In this document: one piece after another, positions 8,387-15,918 of the stretch
Position numbering within the stretch: position 1 is the first letter of the stretch
Layout of the letters: the number at the start of each line of letters is the position of its first letter
Origin: Rhodococcus rhodochrous
GTDB lineage: Bacteria; Actinomycetota; Actinomycetes; Mycobacteriales; Mycobacteriaceae
Assembly (NCBI RefSeq): GCF_900187265.1
Contig: NZ_LT906450.1
Span: 124,001 to 188,000, forward strand
DNA: 64,000 nucleotides
Reading direction: 5' to 3'
Notes under the pieces: model-generated
Told to the model about the DNA's origin: nothing
The model's input: only the letters and a program-made list of their open reading frames with translations
The model's database searches: none
Translations under genes and position numbers: made by a program

Positions 8387-8912
8387 GTATGGGTCTTTCT
8401 CGTGGTTGGAGGATCGATCGTCGCAGCGCAGCCGTGGCGAGCGGTGGTCCTCTCCGCGAGATGGCCGGGGGTGCGCGTCCCCACACGAGCCGGTCGGTCG
8501 ACGAGGTGGGAGCGAGCACGGCGGGTGCGGCGACACGGGGGCCGCGCAGCAGCACGACCCGCAGCGCAGTGCCGCACGCCGCGTACACGTGGGCCGCGGC
8601 GGTGAGCAGCACCGCACATACGGCGACGGCGAGCATGTGGGCGCCCAGCATGGACACCGACAGGTGTTCGTGGCCGGGCACCAGCACGGTGAGCGCGACG
8701 TGCGTGGCCGCCTGCCCACCGGCGAGGAGCACGAGCGGGGACAGCGACGGCTGGTGCGCGCCGAGGATCCCGACGATCGCCGCGACCGCGACCAGCAGTA
8801 CCGCGACCGGTCCCGTCGGCACACCACCGCCGGCGGCGCCGTGGGCGGCCACCGCGAGCACCGCGGTGGCGATGCCCGCGGTGGTGCCGAGAACGGTCGG
8901 GTACCTGGTCAC
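7956..8912 (-). CDS. Small multi-TM membrane protein with run-on C-terminus
   Basis: The first 130 or so residues (from the GTG at 8912, preceded by AGGAACGAG) form four hydrophobic helices: TAGIATAVLAVAAHGAAGGG, GPVAVLLVAVAAIVGILGA, PLVLLAGGQAATHVALTVLV and MLGAHMLAVAVCAVLLTAAAHVYA. I do not recognise a named family. The frame then runs on through an Arg-rich tail overlapping ycnI out of phase to 7956 (318 aa in all), which is implausible as folded protein. The natural end may be near 8425, where a CGA-CGA pair needs only one C-to-T change to give TGA. Position next to ycnI suggests a link to copper or envelope function. Confidence 0.5.
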   Translation of the reverse strand: MTRYPTVLGTTAGIATAVLAVAAHGAAGGGVPTGPVAVLLVAVAAIVGILGAHQPSLSPLVLLAGGQAATHVALTVLVPGHEHLSVSMLGAHMLAVAVCAVLLTAAAHVYAACGTALRVVLLRGPRVAAPAVLAPTSSTDRLVWGRAPPAISRRGPPLATAALRRSILQPRERPIHVRVLPSRPRGRDSNRCADGRGRRHRLRPRHRRRTRSRAGRLHRPDVPGPHRVRDRRHDGRHRRASGPALGAHRAVARLDGDRREGSRIAARDLRDVDRRAGRAGRAGTVPAVRPVRRAAARGGRGLLPRDPDLQRRRGRGVG

Positions 8913-8947
8913 TGTCGGTCGTGCTCGTTCCTGATGTGCAGGCCGTA

Positions 8948-9631
8948 TCAGCGCACGCCGAGGCGCGCGAGCAGATCCGCTTCGATGCCGTCGAGTTCCG
9001 ACGAGATCGCCGCGTGCGCCGACTTCCGGCGCGCGGCCGGCATCTGCTCGGCCGTCTGCACGGCGGCGGTCAGATCGGTGAGGCGCTCGCGGGTCGCGGT
9101 GGCGAACTTCTGCGTCTCCGCGTCCTTGGGGTTGCGCTGCTCGACCTTCGCGAGCGACTGCTCCGCACCCGCGATGCGGGCACTGAGCCGGGCACCGTGA
9201 CCGGTGAACGAACCCAGTTCCTCGATCGGCACGCCGAGCTGCTGCGCGCGACGCGAGTCGAGCTGACCGCGCAGCGCCGTCACGGCCTGGTAGACGATCG
9301 GGACGAGCACCGGCGCGAGCAGACGCGCGACGCCGAGATAGCGGCGCACCTTCGCCGCGGTGAGTCCCTGGTTCTCGGCGGCCTTCTTCTGTGCCTTGAG
9401 GGTCGCGATCTGTTCCTTCTCGACCTTGGCCTGCGACCTCACGAGTTCCTGGTCGAGCTTGACCTGCGACTTCGCGAGCTTCTTGTCGATCTTCGCCTGG
9501 GCCTTCGCTGCCCGCCGGTCGTTCTTGAGCCGATTCTTCGCGACCAGCCTGGCCTCGAGCTTCGCCTTGGTCCTCAGCGCCTTCGCTTCCGCCCTGCGAG
9601 TCGCGCGACGCTTCCGTGTGAACAACCCCAT
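8948..9631 (-). CDS. DUF6474-family protein
   Basis: A 227-aa protein typical of mycolic-acid actinobacteria. The N-terminal 90 residues are extremely Lys/Ala/Arg-rich and predicted to form a long coiled coil (KRRATRRAEAKALRTKAKLEARL, then KAQAKIDKKLAKSQVKLDQELV). A short hydrophobic helix (LLAPVLVPIVYQAVTAL, about 105-121) and a second helical region follow. It is probably membrane-associated with a basic cytoplasmic arm. Function is unknown. Confidence 0.8.
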   Translation of the reverse strand: MGLFTRKRRATRRAEAKALRTKAKLEARLVAKNRLKNDRRAAKAQAKIDKKLAKSQVKLDQELVRSQAKVEKEQIATLKAQKKAAENQGLTAAKVRRYLGVARLLAPVLVPIVYQAVTALRGQLDSRRAQQLGVPIEELGSFTGHGARLSARIAGAEQSLAKVEQRNPKDAETQKFATATRERLTDLTAAVQTAEQMPAARRKSAHAAISSELDGIEADLLARLGVR

Positions 9632-9741
9632 CGAACAGCACCCTCCATTCGGTACGACACGACGCTCCGGCGCCCCGCGTCAGCCTAACGTGACGGTGCT
9701 GCTGCGAGCCGTCGCCTGTGCAGGGAATACCCTGGAATGTC

Positions 9742-11379
9742 GTGGACGCAACCGGAGAACTACCGCGGCCCGAACGCGGAGTGTCACAGCGCACAGCCGT
9801 CTCCCTCGAGGCCGCTGCGCTGACGAGGTGCCGCCACCGGGTCTATCTCGACGCCACCTTCCCCGACGAACTCGCAGGTGCACCCGAGAATCCGGGTGCG
9901 CGGCAACGCCAGGAGGCGGCGGCTGCGCATCGCGAGGCGATCCGTCAGACGTTGTTCGACGCCGACCCGGACGGGTGGGTGCTCATCGCCCCGGAAGGGC
10001 CGATGTCGCAGCGCGCCGAGCGCACCCTCGACGCGTGCCGCGCGGGAGCCGACCGCATCTGGGGTGCGGTGCTGCCGAGCGAACCCGACACCGGACGCCG
10101 CGGCCGCTCGGAGATCCTGCTGCGCGATGCCGAACGCGGCGGCTACATCCCGGTGATCGTCGTCAACCACAAGGTCACCGATCCCGGACGCGGCGCGCTC
10201 ACCACCGACCTGTTCGCGTGGGCACCCGCCGCCGACGAGACCCGCAAGGTGCGCAGTCAGGTGCGCGACCAGATGCGCCTCGCGCACCTGTACCGGATGC
10301 TCGAACGTCACGGACTCGCGAGCCCCGCGAAGGTCGCCGGCGCGATCGGATACGGCGGCGACTGCATCCTCGTGCACGATCTCGACATCCTCGTGCACGA
10401 TCTCGACCAGATCCTCGACGACTACGACGCCCGCCTGGCGGACCGACTCGAGATCGCGCGGGGTCTCACTCCGACGGCGCCGTCGCAGATCGGCGAGTGC
10501 AAGACCTGCCCGTGGTGGGACCGCTGCCGCGCCGAACTCACCGTCACCCGGGACGTGTCGCTCGTCGCGCCGGGGCAACGCGCCGCCGTGCTGCGCGAAC
10601 TCGAGGTGCACACCATCGACGGCCTCGCCCGGTGGGAGGGCGAGGAACCCGAGGCGTGGCCGCAGGGTTCGTTCGAGGACGCGATCGTCACGGCGCGGGC
10701 GTGGATCGCCGGTGCGCCGCTCGTGCGTCGCTACCGGCACGTGCACGTCCACCGCGCCGACGTCGAGGTCGACATCGACATGGAGAGCTACCACGAGCAC
10801 GGCGCTTATCTGTGGGGCACGCTGCTCAATTCGGGATCGTCCTCCGAGTACATCCCGTTCGCGACGTGGGAGCCCGTGCCGACCGACGACGAGGCGCGCT
10901 CGTTCGCCGAGTTCTGGCGCTGGCTGTCGGACCAGCGGCGCGCGGCCGAACGTCGCGGGAAGACCTTTGCGGCCTACTGCTATTCGCGGTCGGCGGAGGA
11001 CAAGTGGTTGCTGTCGTCGGCGCGGCGGTTCCACGGATTCCCGGGTGTGCCGGAGCTCGCGGAGGTCAAGGCGTTCATCGGTTCGAACGAGTGGGTCGAC
11101 ATCTTCCAGGCCGTCACCGACCAGTTCGTGTGCCCGAACGGCAAGGGGCTCAAGAAGATCGCACCGATCGCGGGGCATCACTGGCGCGACGCCGAGGCCG
11201 GGGGTGAGGCGTCGATGAGCTGGTACCGCGAGGCCGTGGGTATGGCGGGCGAGCCCGATCCGGCGCAGCGTGTGCGGCTGCTCGAGTACAACGAGGACGA
11301 CGTGATCGCCACGAAGATCCTGCGCGAGTGGATGAGCGATCGCGCGGTGCTCGACATCCCGTTCGTCGAGGACCTGTAG
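9742..11379 (+). CDS. TM0106-family RecB-like nuclease with RNase H-like C-terminal domain
   Basis: A 545-aa putative nuclease. The N-terminal half has PD-(D/E)XK RecB-like features with a Cys cluster (C in LTRCRHRVYLD; CKTCPWWDRC) suited to a [4Fe-4S] site. The C-terminal part (about 340-545) is an exonuclease/RNase H-like (YprB-type) domain with DVEVDIDMES, WLSSARRFHGFPG-like segments and the terminal YNEDDVIATKILREW. The GTG at 9742 is chosen because TACCCT lies 8 nt upstream (leaderless pattern); an in-frame GTG at 9718 has no supporting signal. Residues ILVHDLD are duplicated by a 21-bp tandem repeat. Confidence 0.8.
   Translation: MDATGELPRPERGVSQRTAVSLEAAALTRCRHRVYLDATFPDELAGAPENPGARQRQEAAAAHREAIRQTLFDADPDGWVLIAPEGPMSQRAERTLDACRAGADRIWGAVLPSEPDTGRRGRSEILLRDAERGGYIPVIVVNHKVTDPGRGALTTDLFAWAPAADETRKVRSQVRDQMRLAHLYRMLERHGLASPAKVAGAIGYGGDCILVHDLDILVHDLDQILDDYDARLADRLEIARGLTPTAPSQIGECKTCPWWDRCRAELTVTRDVSLVAPGQRAAVLRELEVHTIDGLARWEGEEPEAWPQGSFEDAIVTARAWIAGAPLVRRYRHVHVHRADVEVDIDMESYHEHGAYLWGTLLNSGSSSEYIPFATWEPVPTDDEARSFAEFWRWLSDQRRAAERRGKTFAAYCYSRSAEDKWLLSSARRFHGFPGVPELAEVKAFIGSNEWVDIFQAVTDQFVCPNGKGLKKIAPIAGHHWRDAEAGGEASMSWYREAVGMAGEPDPAQRVRLLEYNEDDVIATKILREWMSDRAVLDIPFVEDL
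10366..10407 (+). repeat. Perfect 21-bp tandem duplication inside the RecB-like nuclease gene
   Basis: Two identical, adjacent 21-bp units (10366-10386 and 10387-10407) encode ILVHDLD twice, in frame. The next codons resemble the unit again (QILDDYD). This is a recent in-frame slippage event or a natural length polymorphism in a helical part of the protein. Confidence 0.95.
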
Positions 11380-11393
11380 CGCAGAGCATGCCA

Positions 11394-11435
11394 CGTGCGT
11401 GGTTCCGGCGGCATCGGCCACCGGAACCACGCACG
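11394..11435. terminator. Bidirectional hairpin terminator
   Basis: Perfect 15-bp inverted repeat, arms 11394-11408 and 11421-11435, with a 12-nt loop, between the convergent RecB-like and mauF-like genes. There is no T-run, as is common for hairpins in high-GC actinobacteria. The arm sequence CGTGCGTGGTTCCGG resembles the hairpin at 21351-21390. Confidence 0.75.
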
Positions 11436-11440
11436 GAGAA

Positions 11441-12292
11441 TCAGACCAGTGCGGCAAGAGCGAAGGCCGCCAGGGCGATGAGGACACCGCCGGTGAGGGT
11501 CTGGACACGACGGTCGATGACGCACATCGCCGACAGGAAGCCGGGCATCGAACCACCGCGGCGGGTGTGCAGGATGGCCAGCACGCTCGGCATGCAGCGA
11601 CCGAGGCTGACGGTCGCGAACATCGCGGCGCCGAGCACCGGCGAACCCGAGGCGATCACGCCGAGGACCAGCAGGTAGTACGCGCTGGACCGGATGAAGA
11701 TCATGAAGCCGGGGCCGATGAGCGCGCCGAACAGCAGCGACACCTTCCACGGCGCCATCGTGCGCCGCAGATGGCGGGGGAGCTGCTGACGCCGCATGGG
11801 CGTCGGCAGGGTGATCATGCCCAGCTCGTGCAGGCCGTAGCCGAGCGCGATCACGCCCCAGGCCGCGAGCATCCATGCCCACGGCACCGAGCCGGTCACG
11901 AGCGCGCCGAGCGCACCGAAGAGCGCGCCGGTGGGGATGCCCGTCGCGAGCGATCCCAGGGCGTGCCAGCCGAGCCGACGGATCGGGGTCGACGACCCGC
12001 GGCGTCCCGGCTGCTTCGGTGCGGCGACCACGCCGGCCACCGACATGCCGCAGGTCGACCAGTTGGCGGCCAGTGCCGTCACCGCGCCGGTGGCGATCAC
12101 CGCGGCGGTCATGGCCGCCGGGTTCGAGGGGGCTGCGACGAGACCGGCGGCGGCGCCGACTGCGGCGGCACCGGCGATCAGGCCGCCGCGGGTCTTCTTC
12201 GCGACGGCTCTCTCGAGCGTCGGGCGTATCTCCGGTACGTCGACTCCGAGGGGTGGGTGAGCCAGGGGCTCACGCACGAGTGTTTCCGTCAT
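11441..12292 (-). CDS. mauF: MauF-like polytopic membrane protein
   Basis: A 283-aa membrane protein, the last gene of the amine dehydrogenase operon. It has about six hydrophobic helices after a 35-residue cytoplasmic lead. Two Cys sit at helix ends in WSTCGMSV and SLGRCMPSV, reminiscent of the paired Cys of DsbD/CcdA-type thiol transporters. Size and operon position fit MauF, a membrane protein needed to make methylamine dehydrogenase in Paracoccus, probably in redox delivery for disulfide formation. The name rests mainly on context and topology, so it is held with moderate confidence. The start is an ATG at 12292 preceded by AAAGGAGC. Confidence 0.6.
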   Translation of the reverse strand: MTETLVREPLAHPPLGVDVPEIRPTLERAVAKKTRGGLIAGAAAVGAAAGLVAAPSNPAAMTAAVIATGAVTALAANWSTCGMSVAGVVAAPKQPGRRGSSTPIRRLGWHALGSLATGIPTGALFGALGALVTGSVPWAWMLAAWGVIALGYGLHELGMITLPTPMRRQQLPRHLRRTMAPWKVSLLFGALIGPGFMIFIRSSAYYLLVLGVIASGSPVLGAAMFATVSLGRCMPSVLAILHTRRGGSMPGFLSAMCVIDRRVQTLTGGVLIALAAFALAALV

Positions 12293-12352
12293 TGGGATGC
12301 TCCTTTGCTGTGGTGCTTACGGATACGACCGGACGGCGGACGGCGTTGTCCG

Positions 12353-12676
12353 TCACCCGGTCACGGTGACGGTTCCGGTCATGTACCGGTGGACCGAGCA
12401 GTGGTACTCGTAGACGCCCGGCGTCGTGAAGGTGTGTTCGAAGCTCCCGTCGGGGGTGATGCCGCTGTCGAACTCGCCCTCCGATCCGACGTGGTGCAGG
12501 ACCCCGCCGTCGTCGAACGTCCACCGGACGGTGCCGCCCACCGGTACGGTCACGTCCACCGGCGCGAAGTGCACGTCGCGCACGACGATCTCCGCGTCCG
12601 GCCCGGTGGGGGAGCCGGCACACGAGGTCGCGGCCAGCATCGCGAACGCGGCCACGCCCCACCGGATCCGCATCAC
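12353..12676 (-). CDS. Type 1 copper protein (amicyanin-like cupredoxin), lipoprotein
   Basis: A small blue copper protein of about 107 aa. After a short signal ending AATSC (probable lipidated Cys19) comes one plastocyanin/azurin-like domain with all four type 1 ligands: His61 in VLHHV, then Cys93, His96 and Met99 in YHCSVHRYM. It differs from the preceding cupredoxin at the Cys-His loop (CSVHRYM against CTPHPAM), which should shift redox potential or partner choice. It could start at GTG 12676 or ATG 12673; either overlaps the upstream stop codon. It is probably a second electron carrier between amine dehydrogenase and an oxidase. Confidence 0.85.
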   Translation of the reverse strand: MMRIRWGVAAFAMLAATSCAGSPTGPDAEIVVRDVHFAPVDVTVPVGGTVRWTFDDGGVLHHVGSEGEFDSGITPDGSFEHTFTTPGVYEYHCSVHRYMTGTVTVTG

Positions 12677-13014
12677 TGGACGATGATCGTGCCGACCATC
12701 GCGGGGTGCGGCGTGCAGTGGTAGGTGAACGTGCCGGCCTCGTCGAAGGTGTACTCGTAGGTGCCCTCGGTGAGCAGTTCGCTCTTCAGGTCACCTTCGA
12801 GCGGTCCGTCACCCGCCACATCGTGCGGCAGGCCCGAGTCGTCGAAGTGCCACTGCACGGTCTGGCCCTTCTCGATGGTGACCGATGCCGGACTGTACGA
12901 CATGTTCGTCACCTCGATGACGACCGCGGGTTCGTCGGCGTCCGCACTGCCGCATCCGGTCAGCAGTCCCATCGCGAGTGCCGTGCCCGCGACCGCGGAA
13001 AGAAACTTCTTCAT
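12673..13014 (-). CDS. mauC: Amicyanin, lipid-anchored
   Basis: A 113-aa blue copper protein. The signal peptide ends at a clean lipobox, LLTGC (Cys21). The type 1 ligands are His64 (LPHDV), Cys100, His103 and Met106. The loop CTPHPAM is almost the CTPHPFM of Paracoccus amicyanin, the natural electron acceptor of methylamine dehydrogenase. Proteobacterial amicyanin is a soluble periplasmic protein; here a lipid anchor would keep it at the outer membrane face. The gene lies 10 nt after the multicopper oxidase and overlaps the next cupredoxin. AACGAGATCATG gives a weak ribosome site. Confidence 0.9.
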   Translation of the reverse strand: MKKFLSAVAGTALAMGLLTGCGSADADEPAVVIEVTNMSYSPASVTIEKGQTVQWHFDDSGLPHDVAGDGPLEGDLKSELLTEGTYEYTFDEAGTFTYHCTPHPAMVGTIIVQ

Positions 13015-13024
13015 GATCTCGTCC

Positions 13025-14617
13025 TCACCGGATGTACCGCAGATTCGCGGTCATTCCTGCCTCGAAGTGATAGGCGTTGTGACAGTGGAACATCCACTCG
13101 CCCGGATTGTCCGCGTCGAACTCGATGGCGAGTTCGGTCCCCGGAAGCACGTTGACGGTGTCGCGTCGCAGACCGCCGTAGCTCGGTACGGCGAAGGTGT
13201 GGCCGTGGGTGTGCATGGGATGCCACATCGGCGACGAGTTGACCATCGTGATCCGGATCCGTTCACCCTCCTTCATCACCAATCGGCCGGCGTCGGGGCC
13301 GGCCATGCCCCACACGTAGCGGTCGCCGGCCTGGATCAGCTCGACGCGGTAGTCGCGGTCGACGTCGCGCTTCTCGAGCAGCACCGATTCGGCGGGCCGC
13401 AGTTCGCTCTCGGGTACCAGTCGCCCGTTCAGCTCCGGGATGTTTCCTCCCACATCGGGGTTCGACATCGGAACCGCGTCGTGGGACCGCAGCACGGTCG
13501 ACGCGTAGCCGTCGCGACCCTCGACCTTCGCCACGATCGGCCACGCACCGGAGCGGACCGTGACGAGCACGTCCACCCGCTGCGCCATGCCGAGGATCAC
13601 GGTGTCGGCGGTCGTCGGCTGCACGTCGAAACCGTCCACGGCGACGACGGTCAGTTCGTGGCCGGCCACGGCGAAGCGGTAGGGCGTCTCCGCGGCGGCG
13701 TTGATGATCCGCAGTCGCAACCGTTGTCCCGCAGCGGCTTCCACCATGGCGGGATCGTTCGGCGGGCGCCCGTTGATCAGGTGCAGCGGGTACGCGATGT
13801 GCTGGGTCATGCCGCCGAGCGGGACGGAGTCCCCGTGGCCCGCCGACGTGATCTGCTGCGCCACCGAGGCATCGGCGTCCGAGTACTCGGCCGGCCCCGA
13901 GCCGTGCCCGGCGTGACCGTGCCCGGCGACCTGCGGGTTGAGCGCGGCCAGGACCGCGTCGGGGGTGGTGCCCAGACCGTCGACCCAATCGTCGAGCACG
14001 AGAACCGCGTCGGCGTCCGCGCCGGTCGCGTCGTTCGGGTCCTCGATGATCATGGCCCCGAACAGGCCGCGGTCGGCCTGCAGTCCGCTGTGCGAGTGGT
14101 ACCAGTAGGTGCCCGGATCGGGTGCGACGAAGTCGTACTCGAACCGGCCACCGTCGGCGCCGATCGGTTCCTGCGTGACCGGAGCCGCACCGTCCATGTC
14201 GTTGCGGATCCGGATGCCGTGCCAGTGCAGCGTGGTCTCCTGCGGAAGCCCGTTGTCCACCGACACCCGCACACGGTCGCCCTTCGACAACCGCAGCTCG
14301 GGTGCGACGGCGGCCCCGCCGTAGGTCCACGTGTTCACGATCCGCCCACCGAGGTCCACGGCGCCCACACCCGCAGCGAGCGCGAAGGCGGCCGTCGCCC
14401 CCGAGGTGGTGCGGGCCGCCTCGGCCGCGGCCACCTCGGGGTCGGTGGGACGGATGTAGTCGAGCTCGGCGGCCGCCGCCTGCTGCCCGGACGTACCGGA
14501 GCTGCAGGCGGCGGCACCGAACCCGAGGGCGCCGAGCCCCACCGCCCCGGCACCGAGGGTGCCCAGGCGGAGGAAGCGTCGGCGGTCGAGCACGAGCCCG
14601 GTACCGGGTCGTGTCAT
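13025..14617 (-). CDS. Tat-exported multicopper oxidase (laccase-like) within the mau operon
   Basis: A 530-aa three-domain multicopper oxidase. All copper motifs are present: HWHG (131-134), HSH (174-176), HPMHTHGH (466-473) and HCHNAYHFEAGM (511-522, with the T1 Cys512, His517 and Met522). The N-terminus has a twin-arginine signal (DRRRFLRLG) followed by a lipobox-like AAACSS (Cys38). A His/Gly/Met-rich insert (AGHGHAGHG ... GGMTQH) lies near the middle. It overlaps mauB by 4 nt (ATGA), so it is part of the operon. It should reduce O2 to water. The electron donor may be amicyanin, making it a terminal oxidase for amine oxidation, or it may act in cofactor maturation; both are inferences. 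Confidence 0.9.
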   Translation of the reverse strand: MTRPGTGLVLDRRRFLRLGTLGAGAVGLGALGFGAAACSSGTSGQQAAAAELDYIRPTDPEVAAAEAARTTSGATAAFALAAGVGAVDLGGRIVNTWTYGGAAVAPELRLSKGDRVRVSVDNGLPQETTLHWHGIRIRNDMDGAAPVTQEPIGADGGRFEYDFVAPDPGTYWYHSHSGLQADRGLFGAMIIEDPNDATGADADAVLVLDDWVDGLGTTPDAVLAALNPQVAGHGHAGHGSGPAEYSDADASVAQQITSAGHGDSVPLGGMTQHIAYPLHLINGRPPNDPAMVEAAAGQRLRLRIINAAAETPYRFAVAGHELTVVAVDGFDVQPTTADTVILGMAQRVDVLVTVRSGAWPIVAKVEGRDGYASTVLRSHDAVPMSNPDVGGNIPELNGRLVPESELRPAESVLLEKRDVDRDYRVELIQAGDRYVWGMAGPDAGRLVMKEGERIRITMVNSSPMWHPMHTHGHTFAVPSYGGLRRDTVNVLPGTELAIEFDADNPGEWMFHCHNAYHFEAGMTANLRYIR

Positions 14618-15918
14618 CGGATCACCTGCGGGGTCAGGAGGGAACGGATGTCGTCGACGGTGCCCGTGACGTCGGCGGCACTGACCTCGGCGCCGTCGCT
14701 CGCCGAGACACCGACGATGCGCTGGACCGACTCGCCGTCGACCTCGGGGCCCGAACCGACCACGTACAGGATCGATCCGTCGACGGAGAAGGCCATGGAC
14801 GCGATGTCCGTCAGCCCCAGCGCCTCGAGATCGAGGGTGCGGATCGGTGTGAGGCCGGCGGCGTCGAACAACTCGACCTTGACGATGTCGCCGCCGCGCG
14901 CCGAGTGCGGATGGATCTCGCTGTCGGTGTACTCGATCGCGATCCGGTCGCCGGTGTTGTTGATGGCGTTCTCCGCGAAGCGGCCACCGTCCTGACCCGC
15001 GTTCCCGATGGGAGCGACGGGATCCTCCGGCAGACCGTTCGAGAAGTCGAAGACGAAGACGTCGCCGGTCGCGCCGACGAGCAGCGCCTTCTTCGCGTCC
15101 GCGGCCCAGGTCACCTTGCGGTTGCTGACGAAGTCGTCGGGCAGCACCTTCGTGCGCGCCGTCTCCGTGGGGACACCGGCATCGTCGATCGAGATCTGGA
15201 TCAACTCGCGGGTGTCCTCGCACACGCTGTAGAGCTCGTGGTCGACGAGCCAGGTGAACGGCCCGCACCCGATGATCTGCAGCGCGCCGCTCTCCTCGCC
15301 GGCCTCGAGATCGACGACGCGGACGCCGTACAGGCCGTCGTCCCACGTCACGAAGTACTTCCCGTCCGAGGTGACGGCACTGGAACCGGGGCGCGAGTGC
15401 GCGCGGGCGTAGTCGGGCAGTTCGATCTCGTCCGGCTCGAGCAGGTCGCCCGAGTAGGTGGTGACGGTGAAGTCGGCCTGGCCGCGCGAACCGCGGGGAC
15501 GCCATACCTCGGCGGCGAGAACCGCCGGGTCCGAGGAACTCTCGCCGACGAACCCGTGGATGACGGGATCCCAGATGCCGGGGCCCACGACGATGCGACT
15601 GCCCGCGACACCGGTGACCGGGTCGAGGACGTTCACACCGATCTCGAGTCCACCCGGAGTCCGGAGGACCGCGAGCAGGTCGTTCTCGCTCGCGGGCTGG
15701 ATCTCCGAGACGTGCACGGGTTCCGGGATGGTGTCGCCGATCTCCTGGTCGTCGTGACCGAGGGAGATGCCCTCACCGGGAGTGGTGTAGGGGACGGTCG
15801 GGTAGGTGACCTCGCCCGCAGCGGTGGACGAGGAGTCGTCGTCGCTCGAGCACGCCGCGAGGGACAGTGCGAGAGCGAGCGGGACGGTCGCGGCGACCGC
15901 CCGTTGGGTGCGCTTCAT
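14614..15918 (-). CDS. mauB: Amine dehydrogenase heavy chain (MauB/AauB-like), lipoprotein
   Basis: A 434-aa protein with a lipoprotein signal (LSLAACSS, Cys23) and a repeated beta-blade pattern suited to the seven-bladed propeller of the amine dehydrogenase large subunit. Blades show segments such as AVTSDGKYFVTWDD, YGVRVVDLEAGE, DVFVFDFSNG and MAFSVDGSILYVVGSG. The large subunit forms the substrate channel over the TTQ of the light chain. Gram-negative MauB is a soluble periplasmic protein; the lipid anchor is a difference. It is flanked by mauA (4-nt overlap) and the multicopper oxidase (4-nt overlap). Methylamine or an arylalkylamine are both possible substrates. Confidence 0.85.
   Translation of the reverse strand: MKRTQRAVAATVPLALALSLAACSSDDDSSSTAAGEVTYPTVPYTTPGEGISLGHDDQEIGDTIPEPVHVSEIQPASENDLLAVLRTPGGLEIGVNVLDPVTGVAGSRIVVGPGIWDPVIHGFVGESSSDPAVLAAEVWRPRGSRGQADFTVTTYSGDLLEPDEIELPDYARAHSRPGSSAVTSDGKYFVTWDDGLYGVRVVDLEAGEESGALQIIGCGPFTWLVDHELYSVCEDTRELIQISIDDAGVPTETARTKVLPDDFVSNRKVTWAADAKKALLVGATGDVFVFDFSNGLPEDPVAPIGNAGQDGGRFAENAINNTGDRIAIEYTDSEIHPHSARGGDIVKVELFDAAGLTPIRTLDLEALGLTDIASMAFSVDGSILYVVGSGPEVDGESVQRIVGVSASDGAEVSAADVTGTVDDIRSLLTPQVIR

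Noticed and set aside
9718-9741. GTG start for the RecB-like nuclease at 9718
   Set aside because: No ribosome site or -10 box supports it, while TACCCT stands 8 nt before the in-frame GTG at 9742.
11441-12292. The mauF-like protein as a DUF2182 metal-binding membrane protein
   Set aside because: Paired Cys in helix ends, length and operon position fit MauF/CcdA-type proteins better; a DUF2182 signature was not seen.
12761-14995. 744-aa open frame on the plus strand through the mau operon
   Set aside because: It is the antisense shadow of cupredoxin, oxidase and mauB. GC-rich third positions remove stop codons from the opposite strand. The minus-strand frames have clear domains and coupled starts.
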